NCBI RefSeq assembly: GCF_049243985.1
Contig: NC_135371.1
Location: 4,675,501 to 4,739,500 of the forward strand
Direction of reading: 5' to 3'
Source: Paroedura picta
Lineage: Eukaryota; Chordata; Lepidosauria; Squamata; Gekkonidae
Length of the DNA stretch: 64,000 bases
Translations under genes and position numbers: made by a program
Notes under the pieces: model-generated
What the model was told of the DNA's origin: nothing
What the model saw: the letters and a program-made list of their open reading frames with translations, nothing else
Databases searched by the model: none
Shown here: in pieces, positions 18,590-31,439 of the stretch
How positions within the stretch are numbered: the stretch's first letter is position 1
How the letters are laid out: each line of letters begins with the position of its first letter

Positions 18590-19290
18590 CCCGGGATGTG
18601 TTGAGGGGGGGCGGGGAGCGAGGGGCACATCCTGCTCCCCAACAGCCTCCAGCCCGGAGCAGGTTTCTCGGGGTGCAAAAAGGGCCACTGGGGCGCCCCT
18701 CTTCGCCCCCCTCCCGCCTCCTTTTCCCCAAAAGCCCCCCCGGGAGCCCTATGAGTGGCGTGGGGGGGGGGGTGACGGGACCCCCTCCCAACTTCCCGGG
18801 TCTGCAATTTTGGGCAACCGAGGACTGGGAGGGGAGGGGGTTTCGTCTTCCTCCCAACAGCCAAAGGGGGGAGGGAGGATTAGCCTCCCCCACACAGAGG
18901 ACGGAGGGGGGTCCTGGGGCTGCAGGAGGCGCCAAGCGGGGAAGGGGCGGGGGAGCAACACCTTTCCCCCCCCCCGTTCCCACCTCCCGCGCCCAGGTGA
19001 GGCCGACCGGGAGGCCCGCCGGGAGGGTTGGCACCGCAGCAGAGGCGGGGAACTTTGATTAAGGCGGGGGGAGGAAGAGGAGGGGGTCTGCCCTGCCCCC
19101 TCTTCCCTCCAAGGGCTAAGAGGCCGAGCCCCCACCCCTCCGCCCCCCACCTGCAAGGCGCCCCGCTCACCTGGCTCACGCGGCCACTTTCGCTTTCCCA
19201 AGGGGGAGGGGCACACAAAAGAGGCCCTTCCCCCCCTTGCCATCCTCCCTCCCACTCTAGGAATCGAGACTCCGTGGTAGATGGAACCTT
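18590..19290 (-). promoter_or_regulatory. P2: CpG island and promoter of gene B
   Basis: Very GC-rich with dense CpG. The shared module is at the right end ('ctcacgcggccactttcgct', 'ctctaggaatcgagactccg'). A donor GTGAGC follows the untranslated first exon on minus, near 19160-19170. The ETS site of P1, P5 and P7 is not present here, so regulation may differ. Confidence 0.7.
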
Positions 19291-19312
19291 TGGGAAAGAG
19301 AAAGGACTAGAA

Positions 19313-19449
19313 CAGGGGTAGTCAAACTGCGGCCCTCCAGATGTCCATGGACTACAATTCCCAGGAGCCCCCTGCCAGCGAATGCTGGCAGGGGCTCATG
19401 GGAATTGTAGTCCATGGACATCTGGAGGGCCGCAGTTTGACTACCCCTG
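19313..19449. mobile_element. Palindromic hAT-type MITE
   Basis: Near-perfect palindrome from 'caggggtagtcaaactgcgg' to its complement, with 8-bp duplication gactagaa at 19305-19312 and 19450-19457. It lies about 30 bp outside promoter P2. Confidence 0.88.
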
Positions 19450-19485
19450 GACTAGAAGCTTCTAATCCACTCTCCCCCCCCCCAC

Positions 19486-19506
19486 ACACACACACACACA
19501 TACACA
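19486..19506 (+). repeat. (CA)n microsatellite
   Basis: About ten CA units after a C-run. Confidence 0.8.
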
Positions 19507-19964
19507 CCTGTTTTTTTAAACGTGTCTTCGGATTGTTTCCACGGGAATAATTCCCCCACGGGGACAGTGCCAGGGAATGTTTTGCTAACGCCCTGTTCAT
19601 AGAAAGCCAAGCTCTCAGGTTTGGGCTAGCCACCCCCCCCCCCGAGGAATGCCAGCCTCCAGGTGGGACCTGGGGATCCCCCAGCCTTACAAGTCATCTC
19701 CAGAATAATTAGGCCAGTCTTTCAGGAGAAAATGGATGCTCCAGAGGGTGTGCTCGAGGGCACCGTGTCCCTCTGCCCTCCCTAGGGTCCATGCCCAAAT
19801 CTCCAGGAGTTTCCCAGCCGGCATCTGCCAGCCCTGTTTCCCACTCCCACCCCTTGCTGGGGGCCAGGGAGGATCATAGACAGCCAGCATGCCACAGTTG
19901 ATGCAGCATTGCTACAAGACTTACTATGGAGAAATGCAACCCCACTAAAGGAATCACCGTAGAA

Positions 19965-20025
19965 CAGGGGCTCATGGGAATTGTAGTCCATGGACATCTG
20001 GAGGGCCGCAGTTTGACTACCCCTG
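19965..20025. mobile_element. Half copy of the palindromic MITE
   Basis: One arm only ('caggggctcatgggaattgt' to 'gtttgactacccctg'). The flanks ccgtagaa and ccatagaa differ at one base, so a half-element may have moved as such. Confidence 0.75.
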
Positions 20026-20049
20026 CCATAGAACATCTTAGAGCTAATA

Positions 20050-20268
20050 TAAGGTGACCAGATTTTAACATTGGTAAAGCGGGACACCATTGACTGGGGG
20101 GAGGGGTCTTGATTAAAAATTTGGTCTATATGGAGCAACACAAAAGTTTCATAGAACACAGAGAACGCAAAAATAGCATTGTAATATATTTTTAAAATTT
20201 CAACGTAAGTACAATTTGCCAGGTACCCCCAGATGTCCCTCCAAAAGTGGGACAATCTGGTCACCTTA
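20050..20268 (-). mobile_element. hAT-type MITE with AAGGTGACCAGAT ends
   Basis: Same family as 17886-18113 but inverted. The 8-bp duplication agctaata is at 20042-20049 and 20269-20276. Confidence 0.85.
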
Positions 20269-20719
20269 AGCTAATACTGTACACGCTGGAGCGAACACAA
20301 AAGCTTCTCCCCGGACTTAAGCTGTTTTGGTTTTCAAGGTGCCACTGGGCTGAAATTTCATTGTGCTGAATCAGACCTATACTGCGACCCTGCTGATTGT
20401 ATCACGATGGAAAAGAAATTCAAGTCACTAAGAAAATCAGAGCAGAACCCCACTTCCCTGTCAGATATTATTAACTGATGTCCAACACTTATACCACACT
20501 TTCCTTCCCACTGGTGACCCAAAGTCTTCATTCTCTCTCGTCTGTGCTATCCTCACAACACTCCTGTGGGTAGGCTCGGCTGAGATAGTTTGGCTAACCC
20601 ATGCCAGGCAGCGAGCTTCTAAGCCAGAGCAGCGACTCGAACCAGAAGTCCTCCAGGACTCATTCTAACTGAGATATAAGGATTCAAACGCTCTCTTTGA
20701 CACCCCATTTTCTGGTCTC

Positions 20720-21070
20720 ACAGGTTTTGACCTTGTCTGCTGTGCATTGCTCCCCTCTTCTCTCTGCCCCCGGGTATTTTTCAGCTTTTGGGTCTGTGGC
20801 ACTTCCCACAGAGCTGCTTTCAGCCTGGCTGAACCTGCTTGGGCCTGCATCATCCGCTCCCGCAGCCCAAGGGGCAGGGGGACCCCAACTCTGTCTCGTT
20901 TCCTCCTCCCCCTCACCCGCTTGTAGACATGGCCGCGGCCTCCTTCCCAAGTGGAAGGGACAGAAAGGGGCACTTCCAGTTTTCTCCCTTCCCTCTGGCT
21001 CCCTCGCCCGCTCTAGGACTCGTGCTTTTGTGGTGATTCTAACCTTTGGGAGCTGCAAAGACTGGGGGAA
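20720..21070 (-). promoter_or_regulatory. P3: orphan KRAB-ZNF promoter copy
   Basis: Shared module is present in worn form: 'gacatggccgcggcctcctt', 'aaaggggcacttccagtttt', 'cccgctctaggactcgtgct'. The ETS core has changed (TTCCGG to TTCCAG). No KRAB or first coding exon lies between it and P2, so it seems to belong to a lost unit or to be a second, distant start for gene B. Confidence 0.55.
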
Positions 21071-21399
21071 ATTTCCATAAGTTCCCAGCAGCACCACTGG
21101 GGGGGAGCGCTGCTAGCGCCCGTTGCATTCCTGCATGCAACAGGCTTAGATGCTAGTAATAATAATAACGATCATGTTTAATGAGGCTTGATTTGCAAAG
21201 AAAAGGCTTCAGCCTGAGAAGCTCAGAATGTGGACAAACTATATTTTTGTGTTTCAGTTTATGGTTGATAGATGAACATTAGTTCGTCAGCTGGTTTGTG
21301 CCCATTTCAATGAGCAGTTATGAAGTCACTCCCTTAAGTGAAATTATTTCTGCATTCTGGGAATGGATATGGAGGTTCTCCCATGTTGGTTCTTTAAAA

Positions 21400-21816
21400 C
21401 AGTGGTCCCCAACCTTTTTATCACCGGGGACCACTCAACGCTTGACAATTTTACTGAGGCCCGGTGGGGGGGGGTAGTTTACTCCTCTACTCTCAACCGC
21501 TGCCCTAACGCTCTCTGATCGCTATGGTAATGTTTAAACATCCCTTCAAAATAAGATACAGACACGCCACAACAATGAACATAAGGAACATTTTATTTTC
21601 ATGGAAATTTTGACTCATGACCATGACAAATCAATGGGAACCCTGAGCTTGTTTCTCTGAAACAAGATAGTCCCATCTGGGAGTGATGGGAGACAAGGAC
21701 ACCCAAAGTGTGTTGTAAAGGGCTGGGGGGGGGGGGGAGAAGGCGCCCTTCACGGCCCACCTCCAATTAGTTGACGGACCACATGTGGTCCGCAGCCCAC
21801 AGGTTGGGGATCGCTA
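21400..21816 (+). mobile_element. hAT MITE (CAGTGGTCCCCAACC family) in the last finger of gene C
   Basis: Ends 'cagtggtccccaaccttttt' and 'aggttggggatcgcta', with 8-bp duplication ctttaaaa at 21392-21399 and 21817-21824. On minus the gene C fingers run into it (C-G-K-S-F-K then element sequence), and the old 3' part continues left of it. Confidence 0.88.
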
Positions 21817-22061
21817 CTTTAAAACTCTTTCCACAGTCTCGGCACCGATTGGCTCCCATCCTGCATGGATTTGTTGATAGTGAGGTGAGGTGGTCACTCT
21901 GACTGAAGTTCTTTCCACACTCTGAGCACTGGTATGGTTTCTCTCTTGTATGGGTTCTCTGATGGAAAGTGAGGGAACCATTCACATGGAAAGCCTTTCC
22001 ACACTCTGAGCAGTGGTATGGTTTCTCTCCTGTATGGATTCGTTGGTGGGAAGTGAGGATG

Positions 22062-22586
<525 letters not shown>

Positions 22587-23064
22587 TCATTAGGAAAGAA
22601 AATGGATTTCCTATTCTAGGAATAGCAGCATCCCTTCTTATAGTAATTGTTTCGGTCTTTCAAACAATAAGGGGGCTGCAGCTATGAAAGGGACAGGTGG
22701 GAACTTTAAATTCACCTTACAGAAAATTGGTAAAGTTGCAAAGATGAGAAGACTTAACCCCCAATCTGTACTATAAGAATAAATACACATCATGAATGGT
22801 TTCTTAGTTCTTAGCATGTTGCTTTCTAATTTTTGTCATCTTCGTACAGGAAAATAACAAAGAGGTAGGAAAGCGTAATTAATTAGTTTCTCCTTTGGTC
22901 TCAAAGCATCCATCTGGAGAATTTGCCTGCTGCTTGTCTTGATCACTATGTCCTGTGGCTTCTTCAGATCAGTCGAATATTTTGATTATATTCTAACTTT
23001 TCTTGGGGACCATGCAGGTTTTTCCTGCAGGCAAAGGGAGTCCACGAAGCATCTAAGCACCTAC

Positions 23065-23157
23065 CTGCCGAACGAGGCTCTTCTGAGGAGTCCTGAACTA
23101 AGAGGATTCCTTCTTGAAGGCAGGAGATGAGAGGAGGCCTGGAACTCTGACATCCTT
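23065..23157 (-). CDS. KRAB-B-like exon of gene C
   Basis: 93 bp, acceptor TTTCCAG, donor CAG|GTAGGT. Phase 1 at both ends. Closest in form to a KRAB b/B box: P-L-I-S-C-L-Q-E-G. Confidence 0.75.
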
Positions 23158-23569
23158 CTGGAAACATAAAAGGTAAGGGTAAGAAACTGCCCGAGATAGA
23201 CCCCTCCCAGTCCTGCCTGTCCAGACTCCCCCACTCTCCCACCTGCAACAAGTTTGCCGGAGTTTGCCACCCTAACCACACCCATCATCAAAGCCGCCCT
23301 GAGTCACTTTGCCTGCCTGCCATACCGGCAACCTTGCTCCCTTTCTAATCTCTGTCCTAAACAAAAAGATGCAGGAAGAAAGCCTACAACGTCTCCAGCA
23401 TTGGTGTTATGAAACTCCAGGTGAAGCAAGAACAAAACGGCCACTCTAAGAAATTGCTTCATGTAACGTGAGGTCAACCTGGCCTGGGTGATCAAGATCT
23501 GGATAAAATAGTGTGACACCATAAACCTAAAAGAACTAACCCTGCCTGGCTTTTCCTCCTCCATCAATT

Positions 23570-23885
23570 GCGGACCAAGAACTTTAACCGTTCCATAGGG
23601 CCTGGGAAAAAGAGCTCTTCTGCCAGGCTTTCAGCTGAAGACCAACAATGGAGGGCCTCCTGTAGCCTGGATCCAGCCCTGTCAGGCAGCCCCACTGCCC
23701 CAAGCTCATGGTCTCCACCTTCTCAATTGTTGCAGTTGCTCCTGTTCCTAAGTTATGTCATTGTTGCCTATTAACTGAAATGATTCTTAAGTTCTAGGCT
23801 CAATTGTTTTATTGTACATTCTGTTTTATTGGTTCTATGTACACCACCCTGAGATGTCAAACTGAAAGGCAGTATAATAGGGAGG
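23570..23885 (+). mobile_element. L2-like LINE 3' end next to KRAB-A of gene C
   Basis: 'ttccatagggcctgggaaaa' and 'gagctcttctgccaggcttt' are the ORF2 end, and 'ccaccctgagatgtcaaact' the tail. It ends about 30 bp from the KRAB-A donor. Confidence 0.65.
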
Positions 23886-23916
23886 GAGGTTGGTAGACAG
23901 ATAAATGGATTCTTAC

Positions 23917-24043
23917 CCATAGAGACCACCATCGCATAATTCTCCAGCATGACCTCCTTGTAAAGCGCTATCTGGCAGGGATCCAGCAAGGCCCATTCCT
24001 CCATGGTGAAGTAGATGGCCACCTCCTCAAAAGACACCAGTCT
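23917..24043 (-). CDS. KRAB-A exon of gene C
   Basis: 127 bp, donor GTAAGAATCC. Starts [11 protein letters not shown] motif kept. Confidence 0.88.
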
Positions 24044-24310
24044 CTGGAATCAGAACAGAATTCCCTGCCTGATGAATCTGGATACACAGTCTATGTGGGA
24101 GTGTGTGACCGGGATCTCCCACCCACACACAAAGAGATGCAGACAAGGAGGAGGTTTCACATCAGGCTCACCGCTTCAAGGGGGAAGACCCGAGGAGATG
24201 ACTCCTGGGACCCATAATTCTAGAGTATGGACTCTTCTAGAGGTAGTCCTTGAGAATGGACCACCTAAATGGCTCCTGCGGACCCCCTCTCACAGGAATC
24301 TTTCACTTAC

Positions 24311-24393
24311 CTGAGCCATCTGACCGACTGATGGCTCCACGGCAGTGTACGAAAGAGGTGATCCAGGCTGGCTCTCTGTTTTCATTTCACCGC
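24311..24393 (-). CDS. First coding exon of gene C
   Basis: 83 bp, acceptor CCTGGCAG, donor CAG|GTAAGT. ATG at 24383-24385; 25 residues ending Q-M-A-Q. Confidence 0.75.
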
Positions 24394-24819
24394 CTGCCAG
24401 GGCTAGTGATTTATATCTTTCACACATTTGGTATTCAGACTGATTCTTCTCCTGGAGCTCCCCTCCAGAAGCACTTGGTATGTTCCACCTGGAAAACAGG
24501 GCATGAGGCAAATTCTTGTAGTCACAGCTCTGTTCTGGCTTCAGCTCATCGGTCCTGACTTTTCCAGGCCACCAAAACTTCTACAGAGGCTTAGAGGTGA
24601 CTGGACTCTGCTGTAGTGGCAAGGAAGACCTGTGAAGACCAAGGAGACCAGGGTCCAAATCTATGCAGGCCACCAATCTTCACTACTGGAGTGGTCTTAG
24701 GCCAGTTACTCTTGCCGTGAAAACAGGGTGAAAGTGAATGGAAGCAAACCAACTGGGAAACTTCAACTTGATGCTTCTGTAAGTTTGTATACATATAGCC
24801 CAAATTACCTATGTTTTTT

Positions 24820-25327
24820 AGAATTATAGAATAATAGAGTTGGAAGGGATCTCATGGGTCATCTAGTCCAACCCTGCACTATGCAGGGCACTCACATCCC
24901 AATCACTCATCTGCTGTAATCTGCCACCGCTCTGCCTTCACAGAATCAGCCTCTCCCTGAGATGGCTACCCAGCCTCTGTTTAAAGATTTCCAAAGATGG
25001 AGAACCCACCACCTTCCGAGGAAGCCTGTTCCACTGAGAAACCGTTCTGTCAGGAACTTCTTCCAGATATTTAGATGGAATTTCTTTTGAATTAATTTCA
25101 CCCCATTTGTTCTGGTCTGTCCCTCTTGGGCAAGAGAGAACAATTCTGCTCCATCCTCCATATGGCTCCCTTTTAAATACTTGGAAGATGGCTATCAGAT
25201 CCCCTCTCAGTCATCTCTATAGGCTAAACAGACCAAGCTCCCCCAGCCTTTCTTCATTATGTCTTGGTCTCCAAACCCCTCACCATCTTTGTTGCCCTCT
25301 TCTGGTTTGATTGCCCTCCTCTGGTTT
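24820..25327 (-). mobile_element. CR1 LINE 3' end
   Basis: Read on minus it ends in the CR1 tail (octamer-like TCTATTATTCTATAATTC). On plus: 'gagttggaagggatctcatg', 'gtcatctagtccaaccctgc'. Confidence 0.8.
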
Positions 25328-25389
25328 TTGTTTTCTCGCTGTTTACTCTCAGAAGTCCTGAGTGGCAGGGATGCAAAGAAGTACAATAG

Positions 25390-25480
25390 AAGAAAACTAT
25401 TTATTTATTTATTTATTTAGATTTATATACCGCCCTCCCCGAAGGCTCAGGGCGGTTTACATTAAAACTAGTCAACGATA
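25390..25480 (-). mobile_element. LINE 3' tail
   Basis: (attt)n then 'agatttatataccgccctcc' and 'gaaggctcagggcggtttac'; reverse of the tail at 3300-3362. Confidence 0.7.
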
Positions 25481-25574
25481 CATGAAACAGTCTTCGCATA
25501 TTATCTCATGAAGGGGGGGGTGTAGGTGGCACAGAGAATTTTGGCTTTATTGTATGTCTCTTTAGTTACAGTAA

Positions 25575-25856
25575 AGAGCCTCTTGTGGCGCAGAGTGATA
25601 AGGCAGCCGTCTGAAAGCTCTGCCCATGAGGCTGGGAGTTCAATCCCAGTAGCCGGCTCAAGGTTGACTCAGCCTTCCATCCTTCCGAGGTCGGTAAAAT
25701 GAGTACCCAGCTTGCTGCTTGGGGGTAAACGGCAATGACTGGGGAAGGCACTGGCAAACCACCCCGTATTGAGTCTGCCATGAAAACGCTGGAGGGCGTC
25801 ACCCCAAGGGTCAGACATGACTCGGTGCTTGCACAGGGGATACCTTTACCTTTACC
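25575..25856 (+). mobile_element. Sauria SINE, full length
   Basis: 'gagcctcttgtggcgcagag' to 'gatacctttacctttacc', flanked by the 13-bp direct repeat ttagttacagtaa (25562-25574 and 25857-25869). Confidence 0.88.
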
Positions 25857-25869
25857 TTAGTTACAGTAA

Positions 25870-26730
25870 TTGAACTTTAATCTAGTAATTCTTTGAAGTG
25901 TGCCATTTATCCAGGTTAATATGCCAGAGTGAGGCTCAAAAGGTGTTTTGTGTAGCAGCTCTCTGAGAGAGGTGTGTAAGAGGCAAACAAATCTTTTTGA
26001 ACCTTTAATGGGGAACTTTAAAAGTGAGTGGTTCTTGTTTCCCTTCCAGTTTTGTATTCAAACTCCTATAACAGTACCCCAACTGGCTCCATTAGCCAAT
26101 AAATCTGTTTCATATGTGCTGAATCTATGGGGATATAGGGGAAGCTGCTATTCCCCACACCCAACTTTTGATCATTTTCTGGGTCTTGGTATTGTATTGG
26201 TATGATATTGTTTGCACAGTTAATTGTGTTTAGGCAAACATCTTTCTTTTTGTATGGGATTCCCAGACTCCACCTAATTTGAAGTAATAGTTACCCCCCA
26301 TGTTTATATTATTGAAGAATCCTCTGAAGTATGTTTTGGCAGTGGCCAGCAGCGGCTTACAAGTATAAAATATAGTAAAAAAAGAAAAACAATGCTAACC
26401 TTTAATAAAAACCTCCCCCACCACCCCACCCCAACAAACTCCATCTGAATTAGTGAGCAGTGTCTCACAAAAACTTCTACCCTGGCATCAATTTTACCAG
26501 TTTAAACATACTCCTGCTCTGTTCTTTTCTGCTGCTACGGACAGACTTACAGACCTATCTAGAAAACAACGTCCTTTACTGGTGGGGGAGCTTATAAACA
26601 CCACCCTCCATGGCAGCCATCCAGGCTTTTCTGCAAGAAACCAGGTCAAGGGAGCATTAGACAAAGCCTGGGAACCCCTGGAAACACCCTCTGCAGCTTC
26701 CCTCTTCTTTCCCCATCTCGGTCTCACTAA
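25870..26730. other. No gene or repeat recognised
   Basis: AT-rich sequence between the SINE and promoter P4. No KRAB or finger signature, and no terminal repeats. Confidence 0.4.
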
Positions 26731-27310
26731 AAGCCTCTCCGGGAATCCAAAGTGGGCTGGCGGGGAGAGATCCCCTACCAGGGACTCCCCCCCCCCCCCA
26801 AATTTGCTGCTGGAGGCCTTCTCAGGACTGGCAAGCGGAGGAACGGAGTATGGGGGGGGCTTCCAGCTGGGCTGGGGAAGGGGATCGGCCTCCCTCCCTC
26901 CCCCTGGAGACGCCTCTTCTAAGTGTGGGGTGGGGGGGCTGCCGAGTAATACCCCCCCCCACGGGGAAGAAGAGGGGGAAGCGCCCAGTCTCCCACCCCG
27001 GGCGGGGTAGGGGAGGCTCCCTTAGGGGGCGGAGGGGGGGGGGTCCCTGCCATCCCCCCCCCAGCCGACTGGGAGCTCGCGGGAGGGGCTCCGGTCCTGG
27101 GGAGGGGAGATCCCGGCTCCTCCCCACCGCCCCCCCCTTGACTCCCTCCCGCCGCCGCCGGGACCCTGGAAACTCACGTGGCCGCAGCCTCCTTTCAAAG
27201 CGGAAGGGAGAAAAGAGCACTTCCTGTTTAGTCCCGTCTCTTCCGCCCACTCTAGGAATCACCGTTCTGTGGTTGTTTTAACCCTTGGGAAGCCCAACGG
27301 TGCAAAGCGC
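26730..27310 (-). promoter_or_regulatory. P4: CpG-rich promoter of gene C
   Basis: Shared module: 'tggaaactcacgtggccgca', 'aaagagcacttcctgtttag', 'cgcccactctaggaatcacc'. The ETS core is TTCCTG rather than TTCCGG. It has an E-box CACGTG. On minus, CAC|GTGAGT is a candidate donor for the untranslated first exon. Confidence 0.68.
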
Positions 27311-27512
27311 TTTGCTTGGGGAGGGAAGGGCGATCGCACATATCTTTAAAAGTCGAATCGTGAATTTAGCTGCCGCCTTAAAAATCAACGAAGTTTCCTG
27401 TGTACGTGAAAAAGCGCGCAGCACAGAAGAGTTCACGCCACATGGAAAAGAAATAACCGGACTCCAATGTTGTTCTCTTGCTGCAGACCAACTCAGCCGC
27501 ACACTAAAAAGT

Positions 27513-27720
27513 CTAATTTCCAATTTCACTGCAACTGGTGTTTACTGGCCAGATCCACTTGCAAACAGTTGCTGAAGTGGCTTGAAACTGCATCATTTAG
27601 CATGTGTGAAATCGCCTTATTTCTGTAATGGGTGGCTATAGCTTGTTTGAAAGATCCTGCCACAAATTAGGATTTTTCTGGGAATTCTTTTCTCATTCCC
27701 TGCTCATAGAAAGCTAGTAT
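27513..27720. repeat. Duplicated upstream flank of a unit
   Basis: 'actggccagatccacttgca' and 'gcatgtgtgaaatcgcc' match 31.2-31.3 kb and 6.66-6.78 kb. Confidence 0.6.
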
Positions 27721-27749
27721 CTCAGTTACCAGTGCTCCTCCAGTTGGTG

Positions 27750-27915
27750 ATGCAAAGCTTGCCTTATACCGAGTCATACCATCAAGGTCAGTCTTGTCAC
27801 CTCAAAGTGGCGCACTGAGGTCTTTCCCATCACCTACTGCCTCGTCCTTTTCACTGGAGATGCTGGGGATTGAACCTGGGACCTTCTGCATGCCAAGCAG
27901 ATGCTCTACCGATAA
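27750..27915 (-). mobile_element. tRNA-derived SINE (second family)
   Basis: On minus: tRNA-like head GGTAGAGCATCTGCTTGGCA and GGTCCCAGGTTCAATCCCCA, then a body ending 'ggtatgactcggtataaggc'. Confidence 0.75.
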
Positions 27916-27917
27916 TT

Positions 27918-28010
27918 GCTTTAGGATGCTTTGGGCTGATCCTGCTGTTGAGCAGGGGGTTGGACTAGATGGCCTGTATGGCCCCTTCCAATTCTATGAT
28001 TCTTTGATTT
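27918..28010 (+). mobile_element. CR1 3' tail
   Basis: 'ttgagcagggggttggacta', 'gatggcctgtatggcccctt', then 'ccaattctatgattctttga'. Confidence 0.75.
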
Positions 28011-28482
28011 AGTCCCCAGGCCCTGAGTGCACTGGATAGCTCTTGGAATATTAACAGATGGATACCAGTGGAAGCAGGGGACCTATCACACTGGTATTAT
28101 GGACTTTAGGTAAGGACATGGCTGAACTGAAATTCAACAAATGCTGTCTGGAGAGAAGGCTTCTTGTTCCAGTTACTTCCAGTGAAGTTCACCATCCTCT
28201 GATTCTCTGTAGGTTAATCACCCACGCATCCCCACACAGAAAGACATTGGAAGTTACTGGTCCCAGCCATATGCTCAGGCCCGTTAATGACATCAGGCCA
28301 TTCAGTTGTGAATGTGGTTCAAAACAGCTGCTTTCACAACCTGGAAAGTGCTAGGAATACCCCTGAACAAGGAGGAAGGTACACAGCTTAAGTCAGATAC
28401 CAAACCAAAATGCAAATGGTTAGGCAAAATCAAGATTCATTTACTGGGAGCTATCACTTAAACCCTGCCCTTGAGCTTCAAT

Positions 28483-28770
28483 GAGCCTCTTGTGGCGCAG
28501 AGTGATAAGGCAGCAGACATGCAGTCTGAAAGCTCTGCCCATGAGGCTGGGAGTTCGATCCCAGCAGCTGGCTCAAGGTCGACTCAGCCTTCCATCCTTC
28601 CGAGGTCGGTAAAATGAGTCCCCAGCTTGCTGGGGGGTAAACGGTAATGACTGGGGAAGGCACTGGCAAACCACCCCGTATTGAGTCTGCCATGAAAACG
28701 CTGGAGGGCGTCACCCCAAGGGTCAGACATAACCCGGTGCTTGCACAGGGGATACCTTTACCCTTTCCCT
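28483..28770 (+). mobile_element. Sauria SINE
   Basis: 'gagcctcttgtggcgcagag' to 'gggataccttta'. It sits inside sequence (about 28.35-28.87 kb) that is paralogous to SINE-free sequence at about 31.55-31.75 kb. Confidence 0.85.
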
Positions 28771-28929
28771 TTTATCACTTAAAACACCACACATTTCTAT
28801 ATTCAGGAAGGATAAGAATGTTACCATAGTCCCCAAACTGTACATAGTATGATTTCAAAGGGAAAAACAGCGCTTCAGACAGCATGGCACCACAAGAGGC
28901 TCACACAAGGATAAGAATATAGTTTAGAA

Positions 28930-29149
28930 CAGTGGTCCCCAACCTTTTTATCACCGGGGACCACTCAATGCTTGACAATTTTACTGAGGCCTGGGGGGGG
29001 GGGAGTTTACTCTACTCTCAACTCAAAGTGTAAAGGGCCGGGGGGGATGAAGTAAAGGGCCGGGGGGGGGGGAAGGCGTCCTTTGCAGCCCACCTCCAAT
29101 TAGTTGACGCACCACATGTGGTCCGCAGCCCACAGGTTGGGGATCGCTA
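28930..29149 (+). mobile_element. hAT MITE (CAGTGGTCCCCAACC family), internally shortened
   Basis: 8-bp duplication gtttagaa at 28922-28929 and 29150-29157. Confidence 0.88.
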
Positions 29150-29160
29150 GTTTAGAATAA

Positions 29161-29428
29161 AGAAGAAGAGTTGGTTCTTATATGCTGCTTTTCCCTACCC
29201 GAAGGAGTCTCAAAGCGGCTTACAATCACCTTCCCCTTCCTCTCCCCACAACAGACACCCTGTGGGGTGGGTGAGGCTGAGAGAGCCCTGATATTCCTGC
29301 TCGGTCAGAACAGTTTTATCAGTGCTGTGGCGAGCCCAAGGTCACCCAGCTGGCTGCATGTGGGGGAGCGGGGAATCAAACCTGGCATGCCAGATTAGAA
29401 GTCCACACTCCTAACCACTACACCAAAC
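29161..29428 (-). mobile_element. MIR-like tRNA SINE, near full length
   Basis: 'gaagaagagttggttcttat' to 'cactcctaaccactacacca', the tRNA-like head being at the right on minus. Confidence 0.75.
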
Positions 29429-29429
29429 G

Positions 29430-30305
<876 letters not shown>

Positions 30306-30366
30306 CAGGGGCTCATGGGAATTGTAGTCCATGAACATCTGGAGGACCACAGGTTGACTACCCCTG
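30306..30366. mobile_element. Half copy of the palindromic MITE
   Basis: 'caggggctcatgggaattgt' to 'ggttgactacccctg'. No matching 8-bp flanks, so one side was probably deleted together with the missing 5' part of the ghost gene. Confidence 0.65.
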
Positions 30367-30539
30367 TTCTAAAGGACAGGAAAGAGCGAGAGACCAGGAG
30401 TATCTGATAGTTTCAGATGGTTGGAATGATCCTGCCGCAGAGCAAAACATAGTGAGGTGTCTTGGGAATTTCTTTGCAAATCCCCTGCTCTAGAAAGCTA
30501 GTACCTCAGTTCTGAGTTACCAATGCTCCTCCAGTTGAC

Positions 30540-30685
30540 TGTGAGAAACTGCCTTACACTGAATCAAATCGTAGCCAATCAAGACCAGCATTGTCTACTC
30601 AGACTGGCAGCAGCAGTCCAAGACCTCAGACTGAGTCCTTTCCACTGCAGATGCTGGGGATTGAACCTGGGACCTTCTGATATTG
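30540..30685 (-). mobile_element. tRNA-derived SINE (second family), truncated
   Basis: 'aaactgccttacactgaatc' to 'gattgaacctgggaccttct'. A similar scrap is at 31370-31435. Confidence 0.65.
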
Positions 30686-30689
30686 ATAG

Positions 30690-31035
30690 GAATAAAAAAT
30701 CCAGTATTACCCTCAGTATTTTTAACAGTAAACCAACCTTGTCAAAAGCCTTACTGAAATTCAGATAAACACCGTCCCTTGACATAATAAGTCTGTCACT
30801 TGGTCAAAGAAAGAAACCAGGTTGGTCTGGCAGGCCCATGTACAAATGATCGCATTTTGAACCAGTTGCAGTTTCCAGAGTAGGGATAAGGGACGGCCCA
30901 TGTAGAGCGAGATACAGTAATCCAGCCTAGAGATGACTGTTGTGTGGGTCTCAGTGGCTAGGTGACAGGTAGGGTGCTAGAAGTTTAGCTTGGCAGAGAT
31001 AGTAGAACCCCAGCTGAGCTACTTTCATGACCTGA
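30690..31035 (-). mobile_element. CR1 reverse-transcriptase scrap and L2-like LINE
   Basis: On minus, 30690-30790 encodes G-V-Y-L-N-F-S-K-A-F-D-K-V, the LINE RT block usually written YLDFSKAFD. From 30836, 'gaaccagttgcagtttccag' and 'acagtaatccagcctagaga' belong to another LINE. Confidence 0.65.
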
Positions 31036-31199
31036 ACCTCCATTGATACAGACAGCACATTAACGCAATTACATTCAAATACTTGTAAGAGCAGAGAACA
31101 GCAAGAGTCCAGTAGTACCTTAAAGACTAGCATTTGTGGCAGGGTAAGAGCTTTTCCAAAGAAGTGAGCACAGACTTGGGTAAGCCTCTCCCCTGCCGC

Positions 31200-31345
31200 T
31201 TTTCAATTTCATTGCAACTGGTTTACTGCAACTGGACGGGCCAAATCATCTTGCAAACAGTTGCTGAAGTGGATTGAAACTGCATCATTTAGCATGTGTG
31301 AAATCGCCCTCTCTTTCTGGAATGGGGGGCTTCAGGTGGTTTGAG
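31200..31345. repeat. Duplicated upstream flank without a promoter
   Basis: Matches 27.52-27.66 kb closely ('aaactgcatcatttagcatg', 'tgtgaaatcgcc'). No CpG promoter or KRAB exon remains next to it. Confidence 0.55.
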
Positions 31346-31439
31346 AGACTGTGTCACAGAGCACCTACTGCCTGGTCCACTTCACTGGAGATGCTAGGGA
31401 TTGAACCTGGGACTTTCTGCATGCCAAGGAAATGGTCAC

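Noticed and set aside
18519-19255. Several Pro/Gly/Arg-rich frames on both strands (also at 3.4-3.9, 26.8-27.3, 41.7-42.3 and 49.8-50.4 kb)
   Set aside because: They lie in CpG islands with low stop density. No domain, and they differ completely between paralogous promoters.
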